Both the position numbers and the translations under genes were made by a program. A DNA stretch of 7,273 bases. Origin: Cycloclasticus sp. (GTDB lineage: Bacteria > Pseudomonadota > Gammaproteobacteria > Methylococcales > Cycloclasticaceae). Under the pieces are notes generated by a model that saw only the letters and a list, made by a program, of their open reading frames with translations, did not search any database and was not told where the DNA came from. Positions 1 through 7,273 of this stretch are shown here, piece after piece; the first letter of the stretch is position 1; each line of letters opens with the position of its first letter. The DNA lies in contig JAESRY010000107.1 of assembly GCA_016764415.1 (NCBI GenBank), positions 504 to 7,776 on the forward strand, given 5' to 3'.

Positions 1-267
1 TTTAGGTGTTAAACACACGTTTAACAAATGCGCCTCTCCAACAGCAATAGACAAAATGGCATAGCCAATAAACTCGCCTTCTTTGATATACGCCCAATTG
101 GAATATCCAACGCTCATGCAGTCTTTAAAAATACCCTCGCTCCACGGGTATTTATACATTTGTTGTTCAATGGCTAATATAGAAGGCAAGTCTTGCTCTT
201 TTAAGCGCCGAATATACAGCGGACGCTTCTTTGCTAAACCAAACAGTGCTTTAAATTTATCCCACAC
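1..267 (-). CDS. rimI: Ribosomal protein S18-alanine N-acetyltransferase RimI (3' part cut by window edge)
   Basis: The first 89 codons of a GNAT-family acetyltransferase are present; the acetyl-CoA-binding loop (R/Q-x-x-G-x-G/A) lies outside the window. RimI acetylates the N-terminal alanine of ribosomal protein S18 in the cytoplasm. Visible RimI signatures are an IEQ at residues 33-35, a PWSEGIF block at 41-47 (E. coli has PWSEKTF after its IEQ) and GEAHLLNVCLTPK at 77-89, matching the beta-strand before the acetyl-CoA loop. The reading frame has a stop 9 nt before a GTG at 265-267, so that GTG is the only ordinary start. It lies five bases after the previous gene's stop and has no clear Shine-Dalgarno, so translation is probably coupled. 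About 15 basic/hydrophobic residues precede the domain, more than in E. coli RimI. Last visible gene of the pssA operon. Confidence 0.85.
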   Translation of the reverse strand, partial: MWDKFKALFGLAKKRPLYIRRLKEQDLPSILAIEQQMYKYPWSEGIFKDCMSVGYSNWAYIKEGEFIGYAILSIAVGEAHLLNVCLTPK

Positions 268-272
268 AATAA

Positions 273-941
273 TTATTCAGCGGCATGTCGGGCTAGTTGA
301 ATATCCGCCCAGGCTTCTTTTTTTGCCAACGGCATTTCTATAAGGTGCTTCAAGTCGTGAGTGACAACAATGGGGCAGTTAATGTCTGCAATCGTCTGCA
401 CATTGCCTCTGAGTTCGCGCAACCCCTCTTTAGATTGCAACACGCTTCTAGCCGCTTTTTCACCTAGCAGCAAAATAATTTTGGGGTTAATCAGTTGAAT
501 TTGACGGATTAAGATGTCTCTGCAGCTTGAAAGAGAATCAGACTGAACCGTCTCATTTTTCGAATGGCATTTTGCGCTGCTAGTAAGATAAGCGTCTGCT
601 TTTTTTGTGCCTACTGCCAGTAACATTGCTGACAATAAATGTCCCCTGCCATCACTAAACAGTCGGCCGTCTCCATCGTCTTGTTCAGATGGATAGTCAC
701 CAACAATAAGCCAATCAGCTTGTCGCGCACCTTCCCCAAAGATGGCTTGCCTTCTGTGTGTGGATGCCTCGCAACGTGTACATGCATTCGCAACTGAAGA
801 TAATGCGGTTAAATCCTCTACACTAGATAATTCAGATAGGTTTAAAGGCGGCAGTGATGTTGGCTTTTTGCCGCGTTCTTGCCAAACCTGAACGCCCATA
901 GCATCCAAATAATCTAAACGACGTGCCTGACGACTAGTCAT
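273..941 (-). CDS. Uracil-DNA glycosylase superfamily (family 4-like) protein; candidate DNA polymerase III psi subunit (HolD)
   Basis: A 222-aa protein with the layout of family 4 uracil-DNA glycosylases. Four cysteines in the right places for a [4Fe-4S] cluster are kept: C54-x2-C57, C125 and C140. Catalytic motifs are eroded: GEAPG reads GDYPS (81-85), the Asn of NVVKCRPP is lost (SSAKCHSK, 121-128), and the usual HP of the C-terminal motif is HD (195-196). The first 27 residues (MTSR, then LDAMGVQVW and a basic stretch) resemble the start of E. coli psi (MTSR, LQQLGITQW, basic). The C-terminal DLKH...PLAKKEAWADI resembles psi DLRANPTARAALWQQI. In E. coli holD also directly precedes rimI, and psi is known to have a glycosylase-like fold. 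I infer a clamp-loader psi protein rather than a working repair enzyme. The start overlaps the pssA stop (ATGA), pointing to coupling. An active glycosylase remains possible. Confidence 0.75.
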   Translation of the reverse strand: MTSRQARRLDYLDAMGVQVWQERGKKPTSLPPLNLSELSSVEDLTALSSVANACTRCEASTHRRQAIFGEGARQADWLIVGDYPSEQDDGDGRLFSDGRGHLLSAMLLAVGTKKADAYLTSSAKCHSKNETVQSDSLSSCRDILIRQIQLINPKIILLLGEKAARSVLQSKEGLRELRGNVQTIADINCPIVVTHDLKHLIEMPLAKKEAWADIQLARHAAE

Positions 942-1687
942 TCAGTTGAATCAACCTTCTTGTCTCGACGCTTGCGCCTTAATAAACTCATGGTGAGTGC
1001 AATACCGGAGAACGTATAAATTAAAAAGCCAACAAACAAGACCAATGGTGGCGCTACATAAATAAGCGCTAACACGAGCATCACAATAACAGCCACGACG
1101 AAAGGTACTTTGCCGGTGAAGTTCAGTTCTTTAAAACTGTGATAGCGAATATTACTGACCATCAGTAACCCTGCAAAAGTTGTGACCGCACACAAACCGT
1201 AAACCGCCAGCGGACCCGATAACTGATGGCTTTCCATCACCCATATATACCCGGCTACTAAGGCCGCCGCCGCAGGACTTGCTAGCCCTTGGAAGTAACG
1301 TTTATCTGCCGTATTGTGTTGCACGTTGAAACGCGCCAAACGTAATGCACCGCAAGTTGCGTACACAAAAGCAATCATCCAGCCAACTTTGCCCAACGAT
1401 GCCAAGCCCCATGAATACGCAATCGCGGCCGGCGCGACACCAAATGACACTAAGTCAGCCAAGCTATCGTACTGCGCGCCAAATTCACTTTGTGTGTTGG
1501 TCATTCTGGCAACACGGCCATCTAAGCCATCAAGCACCATCGCAATAAAAATCATAATCACTGCTATTTCAAAGTGCCCGTTAATGGCACCAGTAATGGC
1601 GTAAAAACCGGCAAATAAAGCACTAGTTGTAAATAAGTTAGGTAATAAATAAAGACCTTTAGACGGGACTTTTTTAGTTTTTTTCAT
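938..1687 (-). CDS. pssA: CDP-diacylglycerol-serine O-phosphatidyltransferase (phosphatidylserine synthase, type II)
   Basis: Integral inner-membrane enzyme, 249 aa, joining CDP-diacylglycerol and L-serine to give phosphatidylserine, the precursor of phosphatidylethanolamine. The CDP-alcohol phosphatidyltransferase signature D-x2-D-G-x2-A-R-x8-G-x3-D-x3-D is complete: D53, D56-G57, A60-R61, G70, D74, D78. The N-terminus (KGLYLLPNLFTTSALFAGFYAI, first part at residues 10-20) is typical of the Bacillus-like type II family, not the peripheral E. coli enzyme. Several hydrophobic segments follow, notably around 27-52, 84-112, 136-150, 161-177, 193-213 and 215-235, with a highly basic tail. The ATG at 1685-1687 fits family starts, but no good Shine-Dalgarno precedes it. 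It is first in a three-gene operon and is separated from the upstream ilvC by a terminator. Synteny with ilvC is common in gammaproteobacteria. Confidence 0.93.
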   Translation of the reverse strand: MKKTKKVPSKGLYLLPNLFTTSALFAGFYAITGAINGHFEIAVIMIFIAMVLDGLDGRVARMTNTQSEFGAQYDSLADLVSFGVAPAAIAYSWGLASLGKVGWMIAFVYATCGALRLARFNVQHNTADKRYFQGLASPAAAALVAGYIWVMESHQLSGPLAVYGLCAVTTFAGLLMVSNIRYHSFKELNFTGKVPFVVAVIVMLVLALIYVAPPLVLFVGFLIYTFSGIALTMSLLRRKRRDKKVDSTE

Positions 1688-1715
1688 CTATAAATTTTCA
1701 AATTATGGTGATTTC

Positions 1716-1746
1716 AGTATAACTCAGCAGACGAATTTAATGACAA
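1716..1746 (-). promoter_or_regulatory. Candidate promoter for the pssA operon
   Basis: Read on the minus strand, a -10-like TATACT (1716-1721, five of six to consensus) lies 19 bp after a -35-like TTGTCA (1741-1746, five of six). The spacer is longer than the preferred 17 bp, so the match is only fair. The -35 box overlaps the T-run at the end of the ilvC terminator. Placed here, transcription would start about 20-25 nt ahead of the pssA ATG. A promoter is expected because the terminator should isolate pssA from ilv transcription. Confidence 0.35.
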
Positions 1747-1777
1747 AAAAAACGGCCGTAAAAACGGCCGTTTTTTT
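1745..1777 (-). terminator. Rho-independent terminator of the ilvINC operon (symmetrical, may act both ways)
   Basis: The minus-strand transcript reads seven A, CGGCCG, a six-base loop, CGGCCG, then eight T (1752 down to 1745). The GC-only 6-bp stem (1753-1758 with 1765-1770) can be lengthened by A-U pairs. It begins 17 nt after the ilvC stop. The plus strand also shows a hairpin followed by seven T, so the element is symmetrical, although no plus-strand gene ends here. Confidence 0.9.
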
Positions 1778-1793
1778 AAATGAAAAATTTCTT

Positions 1794-3363
<1,570 letters not shown>

Positions 3364-3367
<4 letters not shown>

Positions 3368-5094
3368 GATGATTCCTTTTTATACTTAGAACTAGGTGCC
3401 ATCACCATGTCGTTGTGCGCTTTACCTGACTGAATCATTGGGTAAACATTCTCTTCTCTGTCCGTAAGAAAATCTAAGAACACAGTGCGATCTTTCATTG
3501 CAAAGGCTTCTCTTAGTGCTGGTTCAACGTCTTCTTTTTTGGTAATTTGCATGCCCACGTGGCCATACGCTTCTGCCAATTTTTTGAAGTCGGGCAGTGC
3601 ATCCATATAAGAGTGGGAATACCTGCTCTTATAGGTAAACTCTTGCCACTGACGAACCATGCCTAAATAGCCATTATTCAAGTTGATTATTTTTACCGGC
3701 GTGTCATATTGCAACATGGTCGACAGCTCTTGTAGACACATCTGAATACTGCCCTCACCCGTTACACAGGCAACGTCAGCATCAGGGTGCGCAAATTTAA
3801 CGCCCATTGCTGCAGGCAAGCCAAAGCCCATTGTTCCAAGTCCACCCGAATTAATCCAGCGACGCGGTTTATCAAATGGATAATATTGAGCCGCAAACAT
3901 TTGATGCTGACCTACGTCAGAGGTAACAAACGCTTCGCCTTTCGTGACTTTATACATCTGTTCGATAACGTACTGCGGTTTAATCGTACCCGTCGTTTTA
4001 TCGTATGCCATGCCGTCAACAGCACGCCACTCTTCTATTTGATTCCACCAGTCGCCAATACGCGCACGGTCGAATGTTTCGTTTAAGCTTTCTAATTGCG
4101 CCAACATATCCAATAAAATAGGTTTTACTTGCCCAACAATAGGCACGTCAACGTTAATTGTTTTGGAAATAGACGCAGGGTCCACATCAATATGAATGAT
4201 TTTTGCATGCGGGCAAAATTCTGCAATTTTACCGGTCACGCGATCATCAAAACGCGCGCCAATGGCAATAATCAAATCGCTATCATGCATCGCCATGTTG
4301 GCTTCATAAGTGCCGTGCATGCCCAGCATACCCATAGACATCGGGTCAGTACCTGGAAACGCACCGAGCCCCATCAATGTTTGCGTTACCGGGAAGTTCA
4401 AGGTGTGACACAGCTGTGTTAACTCTGCACTGGCTTCACCTAAAATAACACCACCACCGCTGTATATAACAGGGCGATTAGCCGCCTGAATAAGTTTAAC
4501 GGCCTTGCGTGTTTGGCCTATATTTCCGCTCACTGTCGGTTTATAAGAGCGCATGCTCACTTCTTCTGGGTAGTGATACGGCACTTTAATAGCCGGATCC
4601 GTAATGTCTTTCGGTATATCAACAACCACCGGGCCTGGTCGACCTGATGTTGCTAAGAAAAACGCTTTCTTCATTGTTACCGCAATATCCGCAACATCTT
4701 TCACCAAAAAGTTATGTTTTACGCACGGGCGAGTAATACCAACCGTATCAACTTCTTGGAACGCATCGGTACCAATCACTGGGCGTGGAACTTGCCCTGT
4801 AATAACCACCATTGGGATTGAGTCCATATAAGCCGTAGCAATACCTGTTACTGCATTAGTAGCGCCTGGGCCAGAGGTGACTAGCACCACACCTGGTTTG
4901 CCAGATGAGCGTGCATAGCCATCGGCTGCATGCGTCGCACCTTGCTCATGGCGGACAAGCACGTGCTGTACATCTTTCTGCTTAAAAATAGCATCATAAA
5001 TATGTAACACACACCCGCCAGGGTATCCAAAGACAAACTCCACACCCTCATCTTTCAAGGATTGGATGACGATTTCGCCGCCACTTAATTCCAC
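3364..5094 (-). CDS. ilvI: Acetolactate synthase (acetohydroxyacid synthase) large catalytic subunit
   Basis: Thiamine-diphosphate and FAD enzyme, 576 aa. It condenses two pyruvates to 2-acetolactate, or pyruvate with 2-oxobutyrate, the first common step to valine, leucine and isoleucine. The N-terminal ThDP-binding domain has FGYPGG (22-27), catalytic E50 in [15 protein letters not shown], and TSGPGATN (73-80). The central FAD-associated domain follows, with [12 protein letters not shown] at 278-289. The C-terminal ThDP domain has [13 protein letters not shown] (417-429), GEGSIQM (446-452) and [13 protein letters not shown] (472-484). The metal-binding GDG motif reads GEG, with E447 for the usual Asp, and C453 replaces a common Asn. 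I recall this variant from other proteobacteria. The start is the GTG at 5092-5094: GGAGA sits upstream with good spacing and it yields the conserved M-E-L-S-G-G-E. A TTG seven codons earlier is rejected. First gene of ilvI-ilvN-ilvC; ilvB is an alternative symbol. Confidence 0.96.
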
Positions 5095-5122
5095 AATGAT
5101 TCTCCAAAAAAACAAATAATTT

Positions 5123-5165
5123 AATTCGATTTAACACGCACCACATTACTGCACGCAATCGAACT
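5123..5165 (-). other. Inverted repeat in the ilvI 5' leader (possible RNA stem or operator)
   Basis: On the minus strand AGTTCGATT (5165-5157) can pair with AATCGAATT (5131-5123) to give nine consecutive pairs, one of them G-U, around a 25-base loop. It lies just after the predicted transcription start and 28 nt before the ilvI GTG, followed by a T-rich stretch and the ribosome-binding site. AT-rich arms and a large loop make it a weak terminator. It could be a modest RNA structure, an operator, or chance. Confidence 0.3.
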
Positions 5166-5169
5166 CGAC

Positions 5170-5198
5170 AAAATACTAATTTTTAGGCCTTTGGTCAA
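5170..5198 (-). promoter_or_regulatory. Promoter of the ilvINC operon (sigma70-like)
   Basis: The minus strand has TTGACC (5193-5198, five of six to the -35 consensus), exactly 17 bp, then TATTTT (5170-5175, four of six to the -10 consensus). Transcription would begin near 5160-5165, leaving a leader of about 70 nt before the GTG. The -35 lies inside a small inverted repeat, GGTC-AA-GACC (5193-5202), next to the palindrome AGGCCT (5185-5190). A regulator could bind here, but no known operator is recognised. Confidence 0.55.
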
Positions 5199-5201
5199 GA
5201 C

Positions 5202-5230
5202 CTTTCATTACTCTGTGTGTACTATATACT
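5202..5230 (+). promoter_or_regulatory. Candidate promoter for the DUF4124 gene
   Basis: TATACT (5225-5230, five of six to the -10 consensus) is preceded by a weak -35, CTTTCA (5202-5207), at 17 bp. It would give a leader of about 35-40 nt. The -35 is only three bases from the -35 of the divergent ilv promoter, so the two would be back to back. The poor -35 keeps confidence modest. Confidence 0.4.
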
Positions 5231-5273
5231 GAATTGATCGAGCCGAAATGGACATAAAACACAGGGAGTTTGT

Positions 5274-5717
5274 ATGTATCGAATTTTATTTTTTTCTCTA
5301 TGCCTAATTATATCCAGCACAAGCTTTGCGGCCATTTACCATTGGGTCGACTTAGAAGGCACTACGAATTATAGCCAACGCCCGCCCCACAACAAATCGA
5401 TTCCGAGCCAAAAGATTATTATCAATCCGCCTGCCGCTTATACGCAACCCCAAATATCTATTCAAGACAGCGCTAATGAAATCGCTAAATCCAATACTGC
5501 ACGAAAAGAGGCCAACGACAAAATACAACAGCAAGCTGCGGGCGAGAGGGCCATGCGCGAGCGCTGTAATACAAGTAGAAACAACCTTGCTGAATTAGAT
5601 TACGGTGGCAACCGCTTATACAAAGATGCAGAAGGAAACTACGCAAGGTTGAGCGCTGAAGACAAAACCCAGCAACGAGAACAGCTTCAAGCTTTTATTA
5701 ACGAGAACTGCAGCTAA
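5274..5717 (+). CDS. Secreted DUF4124-domain protein of unknown function
   Basis: A 147-aa exported protein and the only plus-strand gene. Residues 1-19 form a signal peptide: a short basic start (YR), a hydrophobic core, and a likely cut after SFA. The mature N-terminus has the DUF4124 pattern IYHWVDLEGTTNYSQRPP (21-38), a short beta-rich module found in many proteobacterial periplasmic proteins. A glutamine- and alanine-rich, probably helical stretch covers about 65-97. Then comes a C-terminal block with C98 (ERCNTSRNNLAEL), an RLYKDAEGNYARLS stretch, and C146 next to the end. The cysteine pair could form a periplasmic disulfide. The start is clear: GGGAG stands five bases before the ATG. 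The function is not known. It converges on dsbA with an 18-bp gap and diverges from ilvI. Confidence 0.88.
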   Translation: MYRILFFSLCLIISSTSFAAIYHWVDLEGTTNYSQRPPHNKSIPSQKIIINPPAAYTQPQISIQDSANEIAKSNTARKEANDKIQQQAAGERAMRERCNTSRNNLAELDYGGNRLYKDAEGNYARLSAEDKTQQREQLQAFINENCS

Positions 5718-5737
5718 CAGCGAATTGTTCTCTCGTT
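5700..5737. terminator. Possible hairpin between convergent DUF4124 and dsbA genes
   Basis: AACGAGA (5700-5706) and TCTCGTT (5731-5737) are perfect inverted repeats around a 24-base loop. They cover the 3' ends of both convergent genes and the 18-bp gap between them. No T-run follows on either strand, so this is at best a weak shared terminator or an RNA 3'-end stem. Confidence 0.25.
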
Positions 5738-6371
5738 ATTTAGCTTTCCGTTCTTTAGCGACTAGGTAATCGGTGATTTTAAGCATATTTTCATAACTCT
5801 GTGCCATCGGCCCCGTTATCAAATACTTACCTTCAACCACCAGTGCAGGCACACCAGTTACTCCATAACGCTGAACCATATCTTTTGTTCGTGCCACTTT
5901 AGTGTTTACAACGAACGAACGATACGTTTTCTTAAACAGCGCCTCATCAACACCGTATTTCGCATAAAACTTTGCTAGTTTTTCTACTGTATTTAACGAT
6001 TTATGCTCAACATGCATTTGATGAAATAAAGCACCGTGTGATTTTTCAACGACACCTAAAATATCAGCCGTAAAATACGCTCTCGCGTGAACTTCCCAAT
6101 TCGCATTAAAAATAGCCGGTAAACGGTAAAAATTAACATCCTTCGGTACATTTTTTAGCCAAGGTCCTAATGCGGGTTCGAATCGATGACAATGCGGGCA
6201 GCCATACCAAAAAATCTCAATAACCTCTACGCGACTTGAGTCATCTGTAGCTTGTGCCGGCTTGATTAACTGGTAATCCACTCCTTCAGCAAATTCAGTT
6301 TCGTTTGCAAAAGCAGCATGTCCAAAAGACACAAAAAACATCACTACACACACCAACCAGAATTTACGCAT
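5736..6371 (-). CDS. dsbA: Thiol:disulfide interchange protein DsbA (periplasmic)
   Basis: A 211-aa periplasmic oxidase that donates disulfide bonds to newly exported proteins and is re-oxidised by DsbB, which is not in the window. Residues 1-22 form a signal peptide, with probable cleavage after AFA. The thioredoxin fold carries the active site FWYGCPHCHRFEP, with the CPHC motif at 58-61 giving the strongly oxidising Pro-His dipeptide. The inserted helical domain is at about 85-165, and the cis-proline loop TGVPAL at 172-177. A valine before the cis-Pro (V174-P175) is usual for DsbA. The start is the ATG at 6369-6371, after a strong AAGGAG six bases away. An in-frame extension of 38 codons would run back into the upstream gene and hide the signal peptide, so it is rejected. 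The gene lies 23 nt after ccsB and is probably cotranscribed with it. Confidence 0.95.
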   Translation of the reverse strand: MRKFWLVCVVMFFVSFGHAAFANETEFAEGVDYQLIKPAQATDDSSRVEVIEIFWYGCPHCHRFEPALGPWLKNVPKDVNFYRLPAIFNANWEVHARAYFTADILGVVEKSHGALFHQMHVEHKSLNTVEKLAKFYAKYGVDEALFKKTYRSFVVNTKVARTKDMVQRYGVTGVPALVVEGKYLITGPMAQSYENMLKITDYLVAKERKAK

Positions 6372-6394
6372 ATCTATCTCCTTATACAATAATC

Positions 6395-7273
6395 TTATAG
6401 CTCGCCATATGAATGCAAGCCAGACAAAAACATATTCACGCCTAAAAAGGCAAACAACGTGACGAACAAACCAACAATAGCCCATGTTGCCATTGGCATA
6501 CCACGCCAGCCTTTAGTTAATCGCATATGCAACCATGCCGCATAATTCAACCAGACAATAAGCGCCCATGTTTCCTTAGGGTCCCAAGACCAATAACCAC
6601 CCCATGCCTCTGCCGCCCATAAAGCGCCTAAAATTGTTGCTAAGGTAAAAAAGGCGAACCCAAGGGCGATTGATTTATACATCAGGTCATCGAGAATATC
6701 TAAATCAGGCAAGGTCATTGCAATGCCCGTAGAATTCCGCTGCTCTGCCTTGGCGCGAATCAGGTAGGCAGTACCCACCATTGCGGCTAAAGCAAATGCA
6801 CCATAGCCAATAAAATTAGCTGGCACGTGAATCTTCATCCAATAGCTTTTTAGTGCTGGTACTAACGGTTGAATATCGGCCGCATTCCTATCAAATGCAT
6901 ACCAAAGTAAAAAGGCTACAGCCGCACTGATGATTAACAAAACGAACCCACCGAGCACACGCGTTTGATAACGGCGTTCGTAATATAAATACAGCAGTGC
7001 CGTAATAATAGAAAATAGAATGAACACTTCGTACAAGTTACTAACCGGAATATGCCCTACATCCAAGCCAATAAGATACGACTCACGCCACCTCACCATC
7101 AAACCCACAAAACCCATTGTTGTTGCCGACCAAGTCATCGCGCTTGCGACTTTCCCTGCAAATTCTGAACGGCCAAAAAAACCAATGAAAATATGCCCGA
7201 AACAGAGGTCAAACAGGATATAAAATCCGAAGAAACACCCGTTATCGAATCGCCTATTAAAGCCGTAAAAAAC
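6395..7273 (-). CDS. ccsB: Cytochrome c assembly protein CcsB (System II haem handling, CcsA/ResC family), 5' end cut by window edge
   Basis: A polytopic membrane protein of the CcmF/CcsA/ResC superfamily. With its ResB partner it moves haem across the inner membrane and attaches it to apocytochrome c. The tryptophan-rich haem-binding WWD motif WGGYWSWDPKETW is complete, 179-191 counted from the ATG at 7138. It is flanked by His104 in KIHVPANFIGYG and His242 in LHSYGEL at the C-terminus, in the places of the periplasmic haem ligands. An earlier conserved block, GHIPVSNLYEVF, is at 28-39. The frame stays open from 7138 to the edge, and that stretch encodes GRSEFAGKVASA, which matches family members. 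The ATG at 7138 is therefore internal and the gene is partial, with 292 visible codons. N-terminal membrane segments and the resB neighbour would lie to the right. dsbA follows directly. Confidence 0.9.
   Translation of the reverse strand, partial: VFYGFNRRFDNGCFFGFYILFDLCFGHIFIGFFGRSEFAGKVASAMTWSATTMGFVGLMVRWRESYLIGLDVGHIPVSNLYEVFILFSIITALLYLYYERRYQTRVLGGFVLLIISAAVAFLLWYAFDRNAADIQPLVPALKSYWMKIHVPANFIGYGAFALAAMVGTAYLIRAKAEQRNSTGIAMTLPDLDILDDLMYKSIALGFAFFTLATILGALWAAEAWGGYWSWDPKETWALIVWLNYAAWLHMRLTKGWRGMPMATWAIVGLFVTLFAFLGVNMFLSGLHSYGEL

Noticed and set aside
611..793. Minus-strand open frame inside the glycosylase-like gene and plus-strand frame at 83-343
   Set aside because: Alternative frames of genes with clear family matches; no independent support.
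1314..1604. Two plus-strand open frames opposite pssA
   Set aside because: Both lie opposite the conserved catalytic region of pssA and their composition is that of a shadow frame.
3787..4831. Open frames on the plus strand opposite ilvI (3787-4086, 4129-4422, 4604-4831)
   Set aside because: They are antisense to a highly conserved coding gene, carry no recognisable domain or signal, and have no ribosome-binding context that stands out.
6372..6485. 38-codon N-terminal extension of dsbA overlapping ccsB
   Set aside because: A strong AAGGAG and a clean signal peptide place the start at 6371; the extension is the end of ccsB read in another frame.

Overview
The window is a compact chromosomal housekeeping region. 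It suits a gammaproteobacterium with a moderately AT-rich genome. The grounds are a class I (338 aa) ketol-acid reductoisomerase, a two-subunit acetohydroxyacid synthase, a type II phosphatidylserine synthase next to ilvC, a uracil-glycosylase-like gene directly ahead of rimI, and a System II cytochrome c assembly gene followed by dsbA. A marine methylotroph or hydrocarbon degrader of the Methylophaga/Cycloclasticus kind would fit, but that is inference. No mobile element, CRISPR array, RNA gene, integration site or clear sign of horizontal transfer was seen.

Layout, left to right. (1) Positions 1-1687, minus strand: a tight operon read pssA -> UDG-like/HolD-like gene -> rimI, with rimI cut by the left edge. 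pssA makes phosphatidylserine. The middle protein has the iron-sulfur cysteines of family 4 uracil-DNA glycosylases but degenerate catalytic motifs, and an N-terminus resembling the DNA polymerase III psi subunit. RimI acetylates ribosomal protein S18. (2) Positions 1688-1793: the promoter side of pssA and a strong hairpin-plus-T terminator for ilvC. (3) Positions 1794-5094, minus strand: the operon ilvI-ilvN-ilvC, the first two committed steps of valine/isoleucine/leucine synthesis. ilvI and ilvN overlap by 4 bp, and a 62-nt gap precedes ilvC. (4) Positions 5095-5273: a divergent control region with a good sigma70-like promoter for ilvI and a weaker one facing the other way. (5) Positions 5274-5717, plus strand: a small secreted DUF4124 protein, the only plus-strand gene. 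(6) Positions 5736-7273, minus strand: ccsB (cut by the right edge) followed by dsbA, which together serve periplasmic thiol chemistry and cytochrome c maturation.

The ilv genes work in sequence: IlvI/IlvN condense pyruvate with pyruvate or 2-oxobutyrate, and IlvC isomerises and reduces the product. IlvN keeps the glycine and asparagine linked to valine feedback. CcsB brings haem to apocytochromes whose cysteines DsbA helps to oxidise.

Nothing here looks like a new multi-gene system. The item most worth a second look is the probable re-identification of the glycosylase-like gene as a replisome psi subunit with a likely Fe-S cluster. Next come the leader of the ilv operon and the Asp-to-Glu change in the cofactor motif of the synthase.
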